DNA of 22,641 bases from contig JADGIB010000020.1 of the NCBI GenBank assembly GCA_019683665.1, positions 1-22,641 of the forward strand. Direction: 5' to 3'. The position numbers were made by a program, and so were the translations under genes. The DNA comes from Solirubrobacteraceae bacterium (GTDB lineage: Bacteria; Actinomycetota; Thermoleophilia; Solirubrobacterales; Solirubrobacteraceae). The notes under the pieces are model-generated. The model saw only the letters and a program-made list of their open reading frames with translations, was not told the DNA's origin and did not search any database. This document shows, piece by piece, positions 1 to 9,515 of this stretch (position 1 is its first letter; every line of letters begins with the position of its first letter).

Positions 1-31
1 CCCGCGGCGCGCCGGCGGGGGGGGGTGTGTG

Positions 32-50
32 GGGGCGGCCGGGCCGCCCC
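32..50. terminator. GC-rich hairpin upstream of secA, possible terminator of the preceding gene
   Basis: An 8-bp perfect inverted repeat (GGGGCGGC / GCCGCCCC) with a 3-nt loop lies about 110 nt before secA. There is no T-run after it. A run of nine G at 17-25 lies just before. It may end the transcript of a gene that lies left of the window; hairpins this GC-rich also arise by chance here. Confidence 0.3.
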
Positions 51-146
51 GCGGCCCGGCCTCCCTGCCATCGGCGCCCGCGCGGGCCGCCCGCCGACAT
101 CCAGGAACATGGGTGTTTGCGCAGCGGCCGGCCCGGGCGCCGTTGG

Positions 147-152
147 TAGTCT
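147..152 (+). promoter_or_regulatory. -10 hexamer TAGTCT of secA, leaderless geometry
   Basis: TAGTCT ends 6 nt before the secA ATG at 159, so transcription would begin at or next to the A of the start codon. There is no Shine-Dalgarno sequence in the gap (GGACCC). No good -35 is seen. Confidence 0.5.
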
Positions 153-158
153 GGACCC

Positions 159-3014
<2,856 letters not shown>

Positions 3015-3023
3015 CGCGCTGAC

Positions 3024-3042
3024 CGCGGCCCTGGGGCCCGCG
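3024..3042. terminator. Weak hairpin between convergent secA and the helical-protein gene
   Basis: A stem of 5 bp, one C-C mismatch and 2 bp with a TGG loop lies 10 nt after the secA stop and 45 nt after the end of the gene on the other strand. It has no T-run. A bidirectional terminator is plausible from position only. Confidence 0.25.
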
Positions 3043-3086
3043 ACGTCCCCGGCGACGGCGGCCGGCCCGTCCGCGTCCGCCGCGGC

Positions 3087-3542
3087 CTAGGCGTGCGGCC
3101 GGGGGCCGGGGAGGCGGTCGACGATCCGCCCCAGCCGCTCGGCGGCGCCGTGCAGCGGCTCGGCGACCGCGGCCATCGCCTCGGCCGAGCGGTTCATCTC
3201 GTCCATCGTCTGCACCGCCTGCTCGAGCGAGGGCAGCGCGGCGGCGACGGCCGCGCCCTGCCGGGCCACGCCCGCGGCGGCGGCCTCCAGCGTGCCGGCC
3301 ATCTCGAGCATCTCGACCGCCCGCCGGTCGATCCGCTCGCCGAGCGCGACGATGCCGGCCCCGCGCTCGTCGATCCGAGCGCCGAGCTCGAGCGCCCGCT
3401 CCATGAGCGCCTCGACCGCGGCCACCCGCTCGAGCGTGCGCGTCTCGATCTCGGGCAGCGCGCGGGCCGCCTCGGCCAGCGCGTGGAGGTCGTCGAGCGC
3501 GCGTATCAGCAGCCGCGCCGGCAGCGAGAGGAGGCTCAGCAC
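3087..3542 (-). CDS. Hypothetical helical (coiled-coil-like) protein
   Basis: The 151-residue product is not recognised as a named family. It is almost entirely Ala/Leu/Glu/Arg, with long amphipathic heptad-like stretches (about 15-70 and 75-140) and no Cys or Trp. The N-terminus MLSLLSLPARLLIRAL is hydrophobic and amphipathic and could attach to the membrane, but it is not a clear transmembrane segment. Glycine and proline cluster at the C-terminus. The pattern resembles actinobacterial helical proteins with apolipoprotein- or chemoreceptor-like repeats. The GTG start at 3542 lies 7 nt after a TATCTT hexamer on this strand, which favours it over internal starts. It is transcribed divergently from prfB through a shared -10 region. 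The function is unknown. Confidence 0.7.
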   Translation of the reverse strand: MLSLLSLPARLLIRALDDLHALAEAARALPEIETRTLERVAAVEALMERALELGARIDERGAGIVALGERIDRRAVEMLEMAGTLEAAAAGVARQGAAVAAALPSLEQAVQTMDEMNRSAEAMAAVAEPLHGAAERLGRIVDRLPGPRPHA

Positions 3543-3549
3543 CCGCGAG

Positions 3550-3559
3550 AAGATACCTT
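3550..3559. promoter_or_regulatory. Bidirectional -10 region for prfB and the divergent helical-protein gene
   Basis: The 10-bp block AAGATACCTT contains TACCTT on the plus strand (3554-3559, 9 nt before the prfB GTG) and TATCTT on the minus strand (3550-3555, 7 nt before the GTG of the helical-protein gene). The two hexamers share the central TA, so one symmetrical unwinding site can serve both directions. No convincing -35 is present on either side. Confidence 0.5.
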
Positions 3560-3568
3560 CAAGGGGTC

Positions 3569-4690
3569 GTGGCCCAGACCGACTCCACCCGCCAGTCCCC
3601 CGCCCAGCGCATCGCCGCCGCGCGCGCGGCGCTGGAGCCGCTGCGCGCGAGCGTCGACCCGGACGCGCTCGCCGCGCGCGTCGCCGAGCTCGAGGCCGAG
3701 ATGGGCGCGCCCGGCTTCTGGGACGACCAGGAGCGCGCGCAGCGCGTCTCGCGCGAGCACGCGGCCGCCAGCCGCAAGCTCGAGACGTTCCGCGGGCTGG
3801 AGTCCGACGTCGAGGACCTCGAGGGGCTGCTCGAGCTCGCCGCCGAGGACCCGTCGCTGGCCGAGGAGCTCGACGCGCAGATCGCCGGGGTCGAGGAGCG
3901 CCTGGAGACGCTCGAGATGGAGCGGCTGTTCACCGGCCGCTACGACCGCGGCGACGCGCTCGTCACCGTCAACGCGGGCGCCGGCGGCACCGACGCCCAG
4001 GACTGGGCGGAGATGGTCCTGCGGATGCAGATGCGCTGGGCCGAGAAGCACGGCTTCGACGTCGAGCTGCTCGAGGTCAGCCCGGGGGAGGAGGCGGGCA
4101 TCAAGTCGGCGACGTTCCGGGCCAGCGGCGAGAACGCGTACGGCATGTACGTGGCCGAGCGCGGCGTGCACCGCCTCGTGCGCCTCAGCCCGTTCGACGC
4201 CGCCCACCGCCGCCAGACGAGCTTCGCCGGGGTCGAGGTCGCCCCGGTCGTCGAGGACGCCGGCGAGGTCGTCATCGACGACGACGACCTCCAGGTCGAC
4301 ACGTACCGCGCCTCGGGCGCCGGCGGCCAGCACGTGAACAAGACCGACTCGGCCGTGCGGATCACGCACAAGCCGACCGGGATCGTCGTGCAGTGCCAGA
4401 ACGAGCGCTCGCAGTCGGCCAACCGCCAGACGGCGATGAACATGCTGCGCTCCAAGCTGGCCGAGCTCGAGGAGCGCAGGCGCCAGGAGGAGATCGCCCG
4501 CGAGAAGGGCGAGGCGCAGGACGTGAACTTCGGGTCGCAGATCCGCTCCTACGTGCTGCACCCGTACACGATGGTCAAGGACCACCGCACGAACGTCGAG
4601 GTCGGCAACGCGCAGGCGGTGCTCGACGGCGACCTCGACCGCTTCATCCGGGCCGAGCTGCTGCGGTCCGCCGGCGAGCAGGAGCGATGA
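3569..4690 (+). CDS. prfB: Peptide chain release factor 2 (RF2)
   Basis: RF2 recognises UGA and UAA in the ribosomal A site and triggers hydrolysis of peptidyl-tRNA. The 373-residue protein shows the RF2-specific SPF tripeptide at 207-209 and the catalytic GGQ at 252-254 (AGAGGQHVNKTDSAVR context). The N-terminal helical domain precedes them. The reading frame is open throughout the region near codon 25 where many bacteria have an in-frame UGA and programmed +1 frameshift, so this copy is not autoregulated that way. The GTG at 3569 is favoured by the -10 hexamer 9 nt upstream; an AAGGGG purine tract also lies just before it. The stop overlaps the next start as ATGA (4687-4690), which suggests translational coupling to the decarboxylase gene. 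TGA is a main stop codon here, so RF2 should be essential. Confidence 0.97.
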   Translation: MAQTDSTRQSPAQRIAAARAALEPLRASVDPDALAARVAELEAEMGAPGFWDDQERAQRVSREHAAASRKLETFRGLESDVEDLEGLLELAAEDPSLAEELDAQIAGVEERLETLEMERLFTGRYDRGDALVTVNAGAGGTDAQDWAEMVLRMQMRWAEKHGFDVELLEVSPGEEAGIKSATFRASGENAYGMYVAERGVHRLVRLSPFDAAHRRQTSFAGVEVAPVVEDAGEVVIDDDDLQVDTYRASGAGGQHVNKTDSAVRITHKPTGIVVQCQNERSQSANRQTAMNMLRSKLAELEERRRQEEIAREKGEAQDVNFGSQIRSYVLHPYTMVKDHRTNVEVGNAQAVLDGDLDRFIRAELLRSAGEQER

Positions 4691-6174
4691 CCGGGGAGCA
4701 GCCCACCGCGCCGTACCTCGACGCGGTGGTCGCCTACGGCTTCCGCGGGCCGGGGCGCTTCCACGTGCCCGGGCACAAGGGCGGCCCGGGCGCCGACCCG
4801 GGGCTGCGCCACGCGCTCGGCGACAACGCGCTCGCGCTCGACGTGCCGCAGGACATCCGCGGGATCGACACCGGGGTCGAGCACCCGCCCTTCCAGCGCG
4901 CCGAGGAGCTCGCCGCCGAGGCCTACGGGGCGCAGCGGACGTGGTTCCTGACGAACGGGGCGACCCAGGGCAACCACGCGCTCGCGCTCGCGCTCGCGCC
5001 GCTGGGGGCGACCGTCGTGGCCCAGCGCAACGCGCACGCCTCGCTCGTCGACGGGCTCGTCCTGTCGGGCGGGCGCCCGCACTTCGTCGCCCCCGCCTAC
5101 GACGAGGAGCTCGGGATGGCCCACGGGGTCACCCCGGAGGCGCTGGCCGAGGCGCTCGCGCAGGCCGCCGCCGGCGGCGGCCGGGTCCACGCCGCGTTCG
5201 TCGTGTCGCCGACCTACTACGGCATGGTCGCCGACGTCCCGGCGCTGGCCGAGGTCGCCCACGCCGCCGGCGTCCCGCTCGTCGTCGACCAGGCCTGGGG
5301 CCCGCACTTCGGCTTCCACCCCGACCTGCCCGAGAGCGCGCTGCGCCAGGGCGCCGACGCGGTCCTCACCTCGACGCACAAGATCGTCGGCTCGCTGACG
5401 CAGTCGGCGATGCTCCACGTCGGCGCGCGCGGCGAGCCGGCCCGGATCGACGTCGACCGGGTGGCGCGGGCGATGCGCCTCGTCCGCTCGACGTCGCCGA
5501 GCTCGCTGCTGATGGCGTCGCTGGACGCCGCCCGCCGCCAGCTCGCCGTCCACGGCGAGGCGCTCCTGCACGAGACGCTGGCCGCGTCGCGGCGGCTGCG
5601 CGAGAAGCTCGCGACCGTCCCCGGGCTGGCCGTCATCGGGGCCGAGCAGGTCGGGCGGCCGGGCGTCGCCGGCTGGGACCCGCTGCGGGTCGTCCTCGAC
5701 GTGCGCGGCACCGGACGCACCGGCTACGAGGTCGCCGACGCGCTGCGCCGCAGCTACGACGCGCACGTCGAGCTGGCGACGCAGGCGACCGTCGTGCTCG
5801 TGCTCGGGATGGGGCAGCCCGAGGAGGACCTCGTCCGGCTCGGCGGCGACATCGACGAGATCGTCAAGCGGATCTCGGTCCCCGGCCGCCGGGACGCGAT
5901 CTCGCGCCCGCCGGCGGCGCTGCGCTACGAGGTGGCGGTGCCGCCGCGCGAGGCGTTCCTCGGCGAGGCCGAGCGCGTCCCCGTCGACGACGCGGTCGGC
6001 TGCATCTCGTGCGAGTCGATCGCCGGCTACCCGCCGGGCATCCCGGCGCTCCTGCCGGGCGAGCGCATCACCGCCGAGGTGGTCGCCTACCTGCGCGGGC
6101 TGCGCGCCGCCGGCGCCCGTCTGCACGGCGCCAGCGACCCCGAGTTCCGCAGCGTCACCGTGCTCGCCGGCTGA
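4687..6174 (+). CDS. PLP-dependent Orn/Lys/Arg decarboxylase family protein (SpeA/YaaO-like)
   Basis: A fold-type I PLP enzyme of 495 residues, similar in length to the Bacillus-type arginine/lysine decarboxylases that make agmatine or cadaverine. The family signature HVPGHKGG is at 26-33 and NGATQGN (phosphate-binding turn) at 90-96. Asp201 in DQAWGPHF should contact the PLP ring nitrogen, and STHK ending at Lys232 should form the Schiff base. The C-terminal domain has the characteristic GYPPGIP (about 447-453) preceded by a CISC pair. The substrate cannot be assigned from sequence. The ATG overlaps the prfB stop by 4 nt (ATGA), so it is probably translated from the prfB transcript. The Asp-Gln-Ala-Trp form of the PLP-Asp motif, rather than the DEAHG form of many SpeA proteins, is worth noting. 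Plain aminotransferase activity is a less likely alternative. Confidence 0.88.
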   Translation: MTGEQPTAPYLDAVVAYGFRGPGRFHVPGHKGGPGADPGLRHALGDNALALDVPQDIRGIDTGVEHPPFQRAEELAAEAYGAQRTWFLTNGATQGNHALALALAPLGATVVAQRNAHASLVDGLVLSGGRPHFVAPAYDEELGMAHGVTPEALAEALAQAAAGGGRVHAAFVVSPTYYGMVADVPALAEVAHAAGVPLVVDQAWGPHFGFHPDLPESALRQGADAVLTSTHKIVGSLTQSAMLHVGARGEPARIDVDRVARAMRLVRSTSPSSLLMASLDAARRQLAVHGEALLHETLAASRRLREKLATVPGLAVIGAEQVGRPGVAGWDPLRVVLDVRGTGRTGYEVADALRRSYDAHVELATQATVVLVLGMGQPEEDLVRLGGDIDEIVKRISVPGRRDAISRPPAALRYEVAVPPREAFLGEAERVPVDDAVGCISCESIAGYPPGIPALLPGERITAEVVAYLRGLRAAGARLHGASDPEFRSVTVLAG

Positions 6175-6182
6175 CTCGCCCG

Positions 6183-6264
6183 CGGACCGCGGCGGCCGTT
6201 GTCGGATCGGCGCCGCCATGCGGCCGCGAGCCGACAACGATCGCCGTGGCGTGACGGCGGTCCG
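6183..6264 (+). repeat. Long imperfect hairpin between the decarboxylase gene and nadC
   Basis: Nested complementary segments form a near-continuous rod. CGGACCGC (6183-6190) pairs with GCGGTCCG (6257-6264); CGGCG (6190-6194) with CGCCG (6242-6246); CGTTGTCGG (6197-6205) with CCGACAACG (6231-6239); TCG (6207-6209) with CGA (6227-6229); and GCCGC (6212-6216) with GCGGC (6220-6224) around a CAT loop. This gives about 29 bp in 82 nt. There is no T-run. It may end the prfB operon, act as a DNA operator at the nadC promoter (its right arm reaches the expected -35 position), or be an RNA element. Confidence 0.5.
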
Positions 6265-6277
6265 GCGGGCCCGGCGC

Positions 6278-6283
6278 TAGCCT
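6278..6283 (+). promoter_or_regulatory. -10 hexamer TAGCCT of nadC
   Basis: TAGCCT ends 9 nt before the nadC ATG, so the expected leader is about 3 nt. No Shine-Dalgarno sequence lies in the gap. No clear -35; the corresponding position falls in the right arm of the 6183-6264 hairpin. Confidence 0.4.
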
Positions 6284-6292
6284 GCGGCGCCC

Positions 6293-7120
6293 ATGGAGCT
6301 GTCCCGACTCGTCGCCGAGGCGCTGGCCGAAGACGTCGGCGACGGCGACGTCACCACCGAGGCGACGATCCCCGCCGACGCGCGGGCGTCCGCGACGATC
6401 GTCCAGAAGCGGCCCGGCGTCATCTTCGGCCTCGACGCCGTCCGCGAGACGTTCCGCCAGCTCGACGCGGCCGTGCGGGTCACCGCGCTCGTCGAGGAGG
6501 GCGTCTGGCGCGAGCGCGGCGACGTCGCCCGCGTCGAGGGGCCGGCCCGCGCGCTGCTCACCGGGGAGCGCACGGCCCTCAACCTGCTCGGCCACCTCAG
6601 CGGCGTGGCGACCGCGGCCGCGACCGCGGCCCGGATCGTCGAGGGGACCGGCGCGACCGTCCTCGACACCCGCAAGACGACCCCGGGGATGCGGCTCCTC
6701 GAGAAGGCCGCCGTCCGCGCCGGCGGGGCCGCCAACCACCGCGTCGGCCTGTTCGACGCGTTCCTCATCAAGGAGAACCACATCGCCGCCGCGGGCGGCA
6801 TCTCCGCGGCCGTGGCGGCGGCCCGGCGGGCCAAGCCTGACCTTCTGGTCGAGGTTGAGGTTCGCGATCCGCAGGAGATCGACGAGGCCCTCGCCGCCGG
6901 GGCGCCGCGCCTCCTGCTCGACAACATGACGCCCGACGAGCTGCGGGCCGCCGTCGCGCAGGTCGCCGGCCGCGCCGAGCTCGAGGCCAGCGGCGGGATC
7001 ACCCTGGAGAACCTGCGGGAGGTCGCCGAGACCGGCGTCGACTACATCTCCCTCGGCGCGCTCACGCACTCGGCGCCGACGCTCGACGTGTCGATGCTCA
7101 TCGACCGTCCCGCGGCCTGA
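6293..7120 (+). CDS. nadC: Nicotinate-nucleotide pyrophosphorylase (carboxylating), quinolinate phosphoribosyltransferase
   Basis: NadC converts quinolinate and PRPP to nicotinate mononucleotide, CO2 and pyrophosphate in de novo NAD synthesis. The 275 residues show the family motifs: DTRKTTPG (125-132), NHR (148-150), FLIKENH (158-163), the acidic VEVEV strand (186-190), LDNM (209-212) and the phosphate-binding ASGGI (232-236). The N-terminal EDVGDGDVTTE (13-23) is also typical. Length is normal. The ATG at 6293 is supported by a -10 hexamer 9 nt upstream. nadA follows in the same direction after an 80-nt gap with its own promoter and ribosome-binding site. Codons 182-190 contain an unusual cluster of T-ending codons (see findings). 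Confidence 0.97.
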   Translation: MELSRLVAEALAEDVGDGDVTTEATIPADARASATIVQKRPGVIFGLDAVRETFRQLDAAVRVTALVEEGVWRERGDVARVEGPARALLTGERTALNLLGHLSGVATAAATAARIVEGTGATVLDTRKTTPGMRLLEKAAVRAGGAANHRVGLFDAFLIKENHIAAAGGISAAVAAARRAKPDLLVEVEVRDPQEIDEALAAGAPRLLLDNMTPDELRAAVAQVAGRAELEASGGITLENLREVAETGVDYISLGALTHSAPTLDVSMLIDRPAA

Positions 7121-7135
7121 CGGGCGCCGCGCCCG
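7121..7135 (+). terminator. Short hairpin immediately after nadC
   Basis: CGGGCG and CGCCCG form a 6-bp stem with a CCG loop directly after the nadC stop codon. There is no T-run, so termination would at best be partial. Confidence 0.3.
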
Positions 7136-7159
7136 CCGGGGCGGAGGGGCCCGCCTGGA

Positions 7160-7193
7160 TAGAATCGCGGGTCCCTCACCCTTCTCCCCGGAG
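7160..7193 (+). promoter_or_regulatory. nadA -10 hexamer TAGAAT and Shine-Dalgarno GGAG
   Basis: TAGAAT at 7160-7165 is the best -10 match near nadA and predicts a leader of about 29 nt. GGAG at 7190-7193 ends 7 nt before the GTG start, a normal Shine-Dalgarno spacing. This is one of only two genes in the window with a conventional leader plus Shine-Dalgarno. No good -35 is visible. Confidence 0.45.
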
Positions 7194-7200
7194 CCCCGCC

Positions 7201-8190
7201 GTGAGCCTGCTGTCGCTCGAGAACATCCCCGCCCTGAAGGCCGAGGTGCGCGCGCTCGCCAAGGAGCGCGACGCGGTGATCCTCGCCCACAACTACCAGG
7301 TGGCCGAGGTCCAGGACGTCGCCGACTACGTGGGCGACTCGCTCGGCCTCTCGCAGCAGGCCGCGAAGACGGACGCCTCCGTCATCGCCTTCTGCGGCGT
7401 GCACTTCATGGCGGAGACGGCGTCGATCCTGTCGCCGGACAAGACCGTCCTCATCCCCGACCTCGACGCCGGCTGCTCGCTGGCCGACTCGATCACGCCC
7501 GAGCAGCTCGCCGCCTGGCAGGCCAGGCACCCGGGCGCGATCACCGTCATGTACGTGAACACGACGGCCGAGGTGAAGGCGCTCACCGACTACTGCGTGA
7601 CGTCGTCCAACGCGGTCAAGGTCGTCGAGCACATCCTGCGCGAGCACGGCCCCGAGACCGAGATCCTCTTCGGCCCCGACATGTTCCTCGGCGCCTACGT
7701 CCAGAAGTCGCTGGGGATCGACGGCTCCCGCTTCCACGTGTGGGACGGCGAGTGCCACGTCCACGCCGGCATCCGCCCGTCGGACATCTCGCAGGTCCGC
7801 GCCGCCCACCCGGACGCCGACTTCCTCATCCACCCCGAGTGCGGCTGCTCGACGTCGGTCATGGAGTACGTCGCCTCCGGGGACGTCCCGTCGGAGGGCG
7901 TGCACATGCTCTCCACCGGCGGGATGCTCAAGTACGCCGAGGAGCACCGCGGCAAGGGCGGCACCGTGATCATGGCAACCGAGATCGGGATGCTGCACCC
8001 GCTCCAGCTCGCCGCCCCCGACGTCGACTTCATCGCCGCCAACGAGCGCGCGAGCTGCAGGTACATGAAGATGATCACGCTCTCGAACCTGCGCGACGCG
8101 CTGCGCGACCTCAAGCACGAGGTCAAGGTGCCGGCCGACATCGCGCAGCGGGCGCGGCGCCCGATCGAGCGCATGGTCGCCATCAGTTGA
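7201..8190 (+). CDS. nadA: Quinolinate synthase NadA ([4Fe-4S] enzyme)
   Basis: NadA condenses iminoaspartate with dihydroxyacetone phosphate to give quinolinate, the substrate of the upstream gene product NadC. The 329-residue protein has the three internally related domains of the family. Probable cluster ligands are Cys92 (AGCSLAD), Cys185 (WDGECHVH) and Cys286 (NERASCRYMK). Other hallmarks are AHNYQ (29-33), FCGVHFMAETA (64-74) and HPECGC (211-216). The GTG at 7201 is placed by the Shine-Dalgarno GGAG upstream and gives the usual N-terminus. The last codons overlap the next gene as TTGA. No L-aspartate oxidase (NadB) or aspartate dehydrogenase gene is present in the window to supply iminoaspartate. 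Confidence 0.97.
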   Translation: MSLLSLENIPALKAEVRALAKERDAVILAHNYQVAEVQDVADYVGDSLGLSQQAAKTDASVIAFCGVHFMAETASILSPDKTVLIPDLDAGCSLADSITPEQLAAWQARHPGAITVMYVNTTAEVKALTDYCVTSSNAVKVVEHILREHGPETEILFGPDMFLGAYVQKSLGIDGSRFHVWDGECHVHAGIRPSDISQVRAAHPDADFLIHPECGCSTSVMEYVASGDVPSEGVHMLSTGGMLKYAEEHRGKGGTVIMATEIGMLHPLQLAAPDVDFIAANERASCRYMKMITLSNLRDALRDLKHEVKVPADIAQRARRPIERMVAIS

Positions 8191-9215
8191 TCGGCCTCGA
8201 GGACGTCCGCGCCGCCGCGCGGCGCCTGGACGGCGTCGCGCACCGCACGCCGGTCGTCCGCTCCCGCACGCTCGACGCGCGCACCGGCCGCGAGCTGCTG
8301 CTGAAGGCCGAGAACCTCCAGCGCGTCGGCGCCTTCAAGTTCCGCGGCGCCTACAACGCGATCGCGTCGCTGACCGAGGCCGAGCGCGCCCGCGGCGTCG
8401 TCACCGTCTCCTCGGGCAACCACGCCCAGGCGCTCGCGCTCGCCGCCCGCCTGCACGGCGCTCCAGCCCTCATCCTCATGCCCGACGACGCGCCCGACAC
8501 GAAGGTCGCCGCCACCGCCGGCCACGGCGCCGAGATCGCCCGCTTCGACCGCTACGCCGAGGACCGCGAGGCGGTGCTCGCCGCCGCGGTGGCCGAGCGC
8601 GGGATGACGCCGGTCCACGCCTACGACGACCCGCGCGTCATGGCCGGGCAGGGGACGGTCGCGCTCGAGCTGCTCGAGGACGCCGCCCGCGACGAGCCGC
8701 TCGACGCGCTCGTCGTCCCGGTCGGCGGCGGCGGGCTGATCTCCGGCTGCGCGACCGCTGTCACGGCGCTCGCGCCGTCCACGCGCGTCGTCGGCGTCGA
8801 GCCGGAGGCCGGCGACGACGTGCGCCGCTCGCTGGCGGCGGGCGAGCGGGTCCGGGTGCCGGTCGCGCCGACGATCGCCGACGGCCAGCAGCTCGACCGG
8901 CCCGGCGAGCGGACCTGGGAGGTCATCCGCGAGCGGGTCGACGCTGTCGCCGTCGTCTCCGACGCCGAGATCGTCGAGGCGATGCGGCTGCTGTTCGAGC
9001 GGGTCAAGCTCGTCGTGGAGCCCAGCGGCGCGTGCGCGCTGGCCGCCGTCCTCGCCGGGCGGCCGGAGCTCGACGGCGCGCGGCGCGTCGGCGTCGTCCT
9101 GTCGGGCGGGAACGTCGGCGCCGACCGCTTCGCCGCGCTCGTCGCCGGGCGGCCCGCGGCGGCGGGCGCCCAGGGCGCGCGGTCCCCGCTGGCCGAGACG
9201 CGCCCGCCGCGCTAG
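8187..9215 (+). CDS. Threonine/serine dehydratase-like PLP lyase (fold type II)
   Basis: A 342-residue fold-type II PLP enzyme. Lys51 in AFKFRGA should form the Schiff base, SSGNHAQ (75-81) binds substrate and cofactor, GGGGL (180-184) cradles the PLP phosphate, and Ser305 in LSGGN contacts the pyridine nitrogen. There is no C-terminal ACT-like regulatory domain, so it resembles the short catabolic threonine dehydratases, serine racemases and hydroxyaspartate/hydroxyectoine dehydratases rather than full-length biosynthetic IlvA. The start is inferred to be TTG at 8187 because it overlaps the nadA stop (TTGA) and gives the standard N-terminus MIGLEDVRAAARRL; no closer ATG or GTG fits. The coupling to nadA suggests a linked role. 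The substrate is unproven. Confidence 0.88.
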   Translation: MIGLEDVRAAARRLDGVAHRTPVVRSRTLDARTGRELLLKAENLQRVGAFKFRGAYNAIASLTEAERARGVVTVSSGNHAQALALAARLHGAPALILMPDDAPDTKVAATAGHGAEIARFDRYAEDREAVLAAAVAERGMTPVHAYDDPRVMAGQGTVALELLEDAARDEPLDALVVPVGGGGLISGCATAVTALAPSTRVVGVEPEAGDDVRRSLAAGERVRVPVAPTIADGQQLDRPGERTWEVIRERVDAVAVVSDAEIVEAMRLLFERVKLVVEPSGACALAAVLAGRPELDGARRVGVVLSGGNVGADRFAALVAGRPAAAGAQGARSPLAETRPPR

Positions 9216-9218
9216 GGT
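9213..9218 (+). promoter_or_regulatory. -10 hexamer TAGGGT built on the stop codon of the lyase gene
   Basis: The TAG stop of the preceding gene (9213-9215) is the first half of TAGGGT, which ends exactly 6 nt before the ATG at 9225. This is leaderless geometry. Confidence 0.45.
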
Positions 9219-9224
9219 CCAGGC

Positions 9225-9512
9225 ATGGAGGAGACGTGGATCGACGGAACGCTGTTCGCGTTCGACGGCCGCGTGGTGGAGGCGTTCGGCTTCCCCGGTG
9301 AGGGGGATCTGCGCTACCACGTGCGCAACCTGAAGCTCACGATCGGCCCGCCCGACAGCCGCGGGCGCCGGCACGTGACGCTGCGGCCCTGGTCGACCGG
9401 CGCCGGCAGCATGTCGATGCACGTCTCGCCCGAGGCGTGGCCGGCCGCCGAGCGGTTCTTCGGCGCCGTCGCCGACGCGATCGCCGCCAGCCAGCAGCCG
9501 CGCGCCGCGTAG
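9225..9512 (+). CDS. Small conserved-looking hypothetical protein
   Basis: The product has 95 residues (starts MEETWIDGTLFAFDGRVVEAF). It alternates predicted beta strands with charged turns and ends in an amphipathic helix (EAWPAAERFFGAVADAIAA). This strand-rich body plus C-terminal helix resembles bacterial PH-like domains, but I cannot assign it with confidence. No signal peptide, membrane segment or catalytic motif is seen. The ATG at 9225 is supported by a hexamer 6 nt upstream. It is convergent with the next gene, leaving 3 nt between the two stop codons. Function unknown. Confidence 0.7.
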   Translation: MEETWIDGTLFAFDGRVVEAFGFPGEGDLRYHVRNLKLTIGPPDSRGRRHVTLRPWSTGAGSMSMHVSPEAWPAAERFFGAVADAIAASQQPRAA

Positions 9513-9515
9513 CGC

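Noticed and set aside
3569..3700. Programmed +1 frameshift in prfB
   Set aside because: The frame is open from the GTG onward, with no in-frame TGA near codon 25.
4978..5000. Short tandem repeat of GCTCGC
   Set aside because: It encodes a normal Ala-Leu stretch in the decarboxylase and is explained by codon bias.
4549..6237. Long minus-strand open frame opposite the decarboxylase gene
   Set aside because: Arg/Asp/Gly-rich antisense shadow of a well-supported gene; no recognisable motif.
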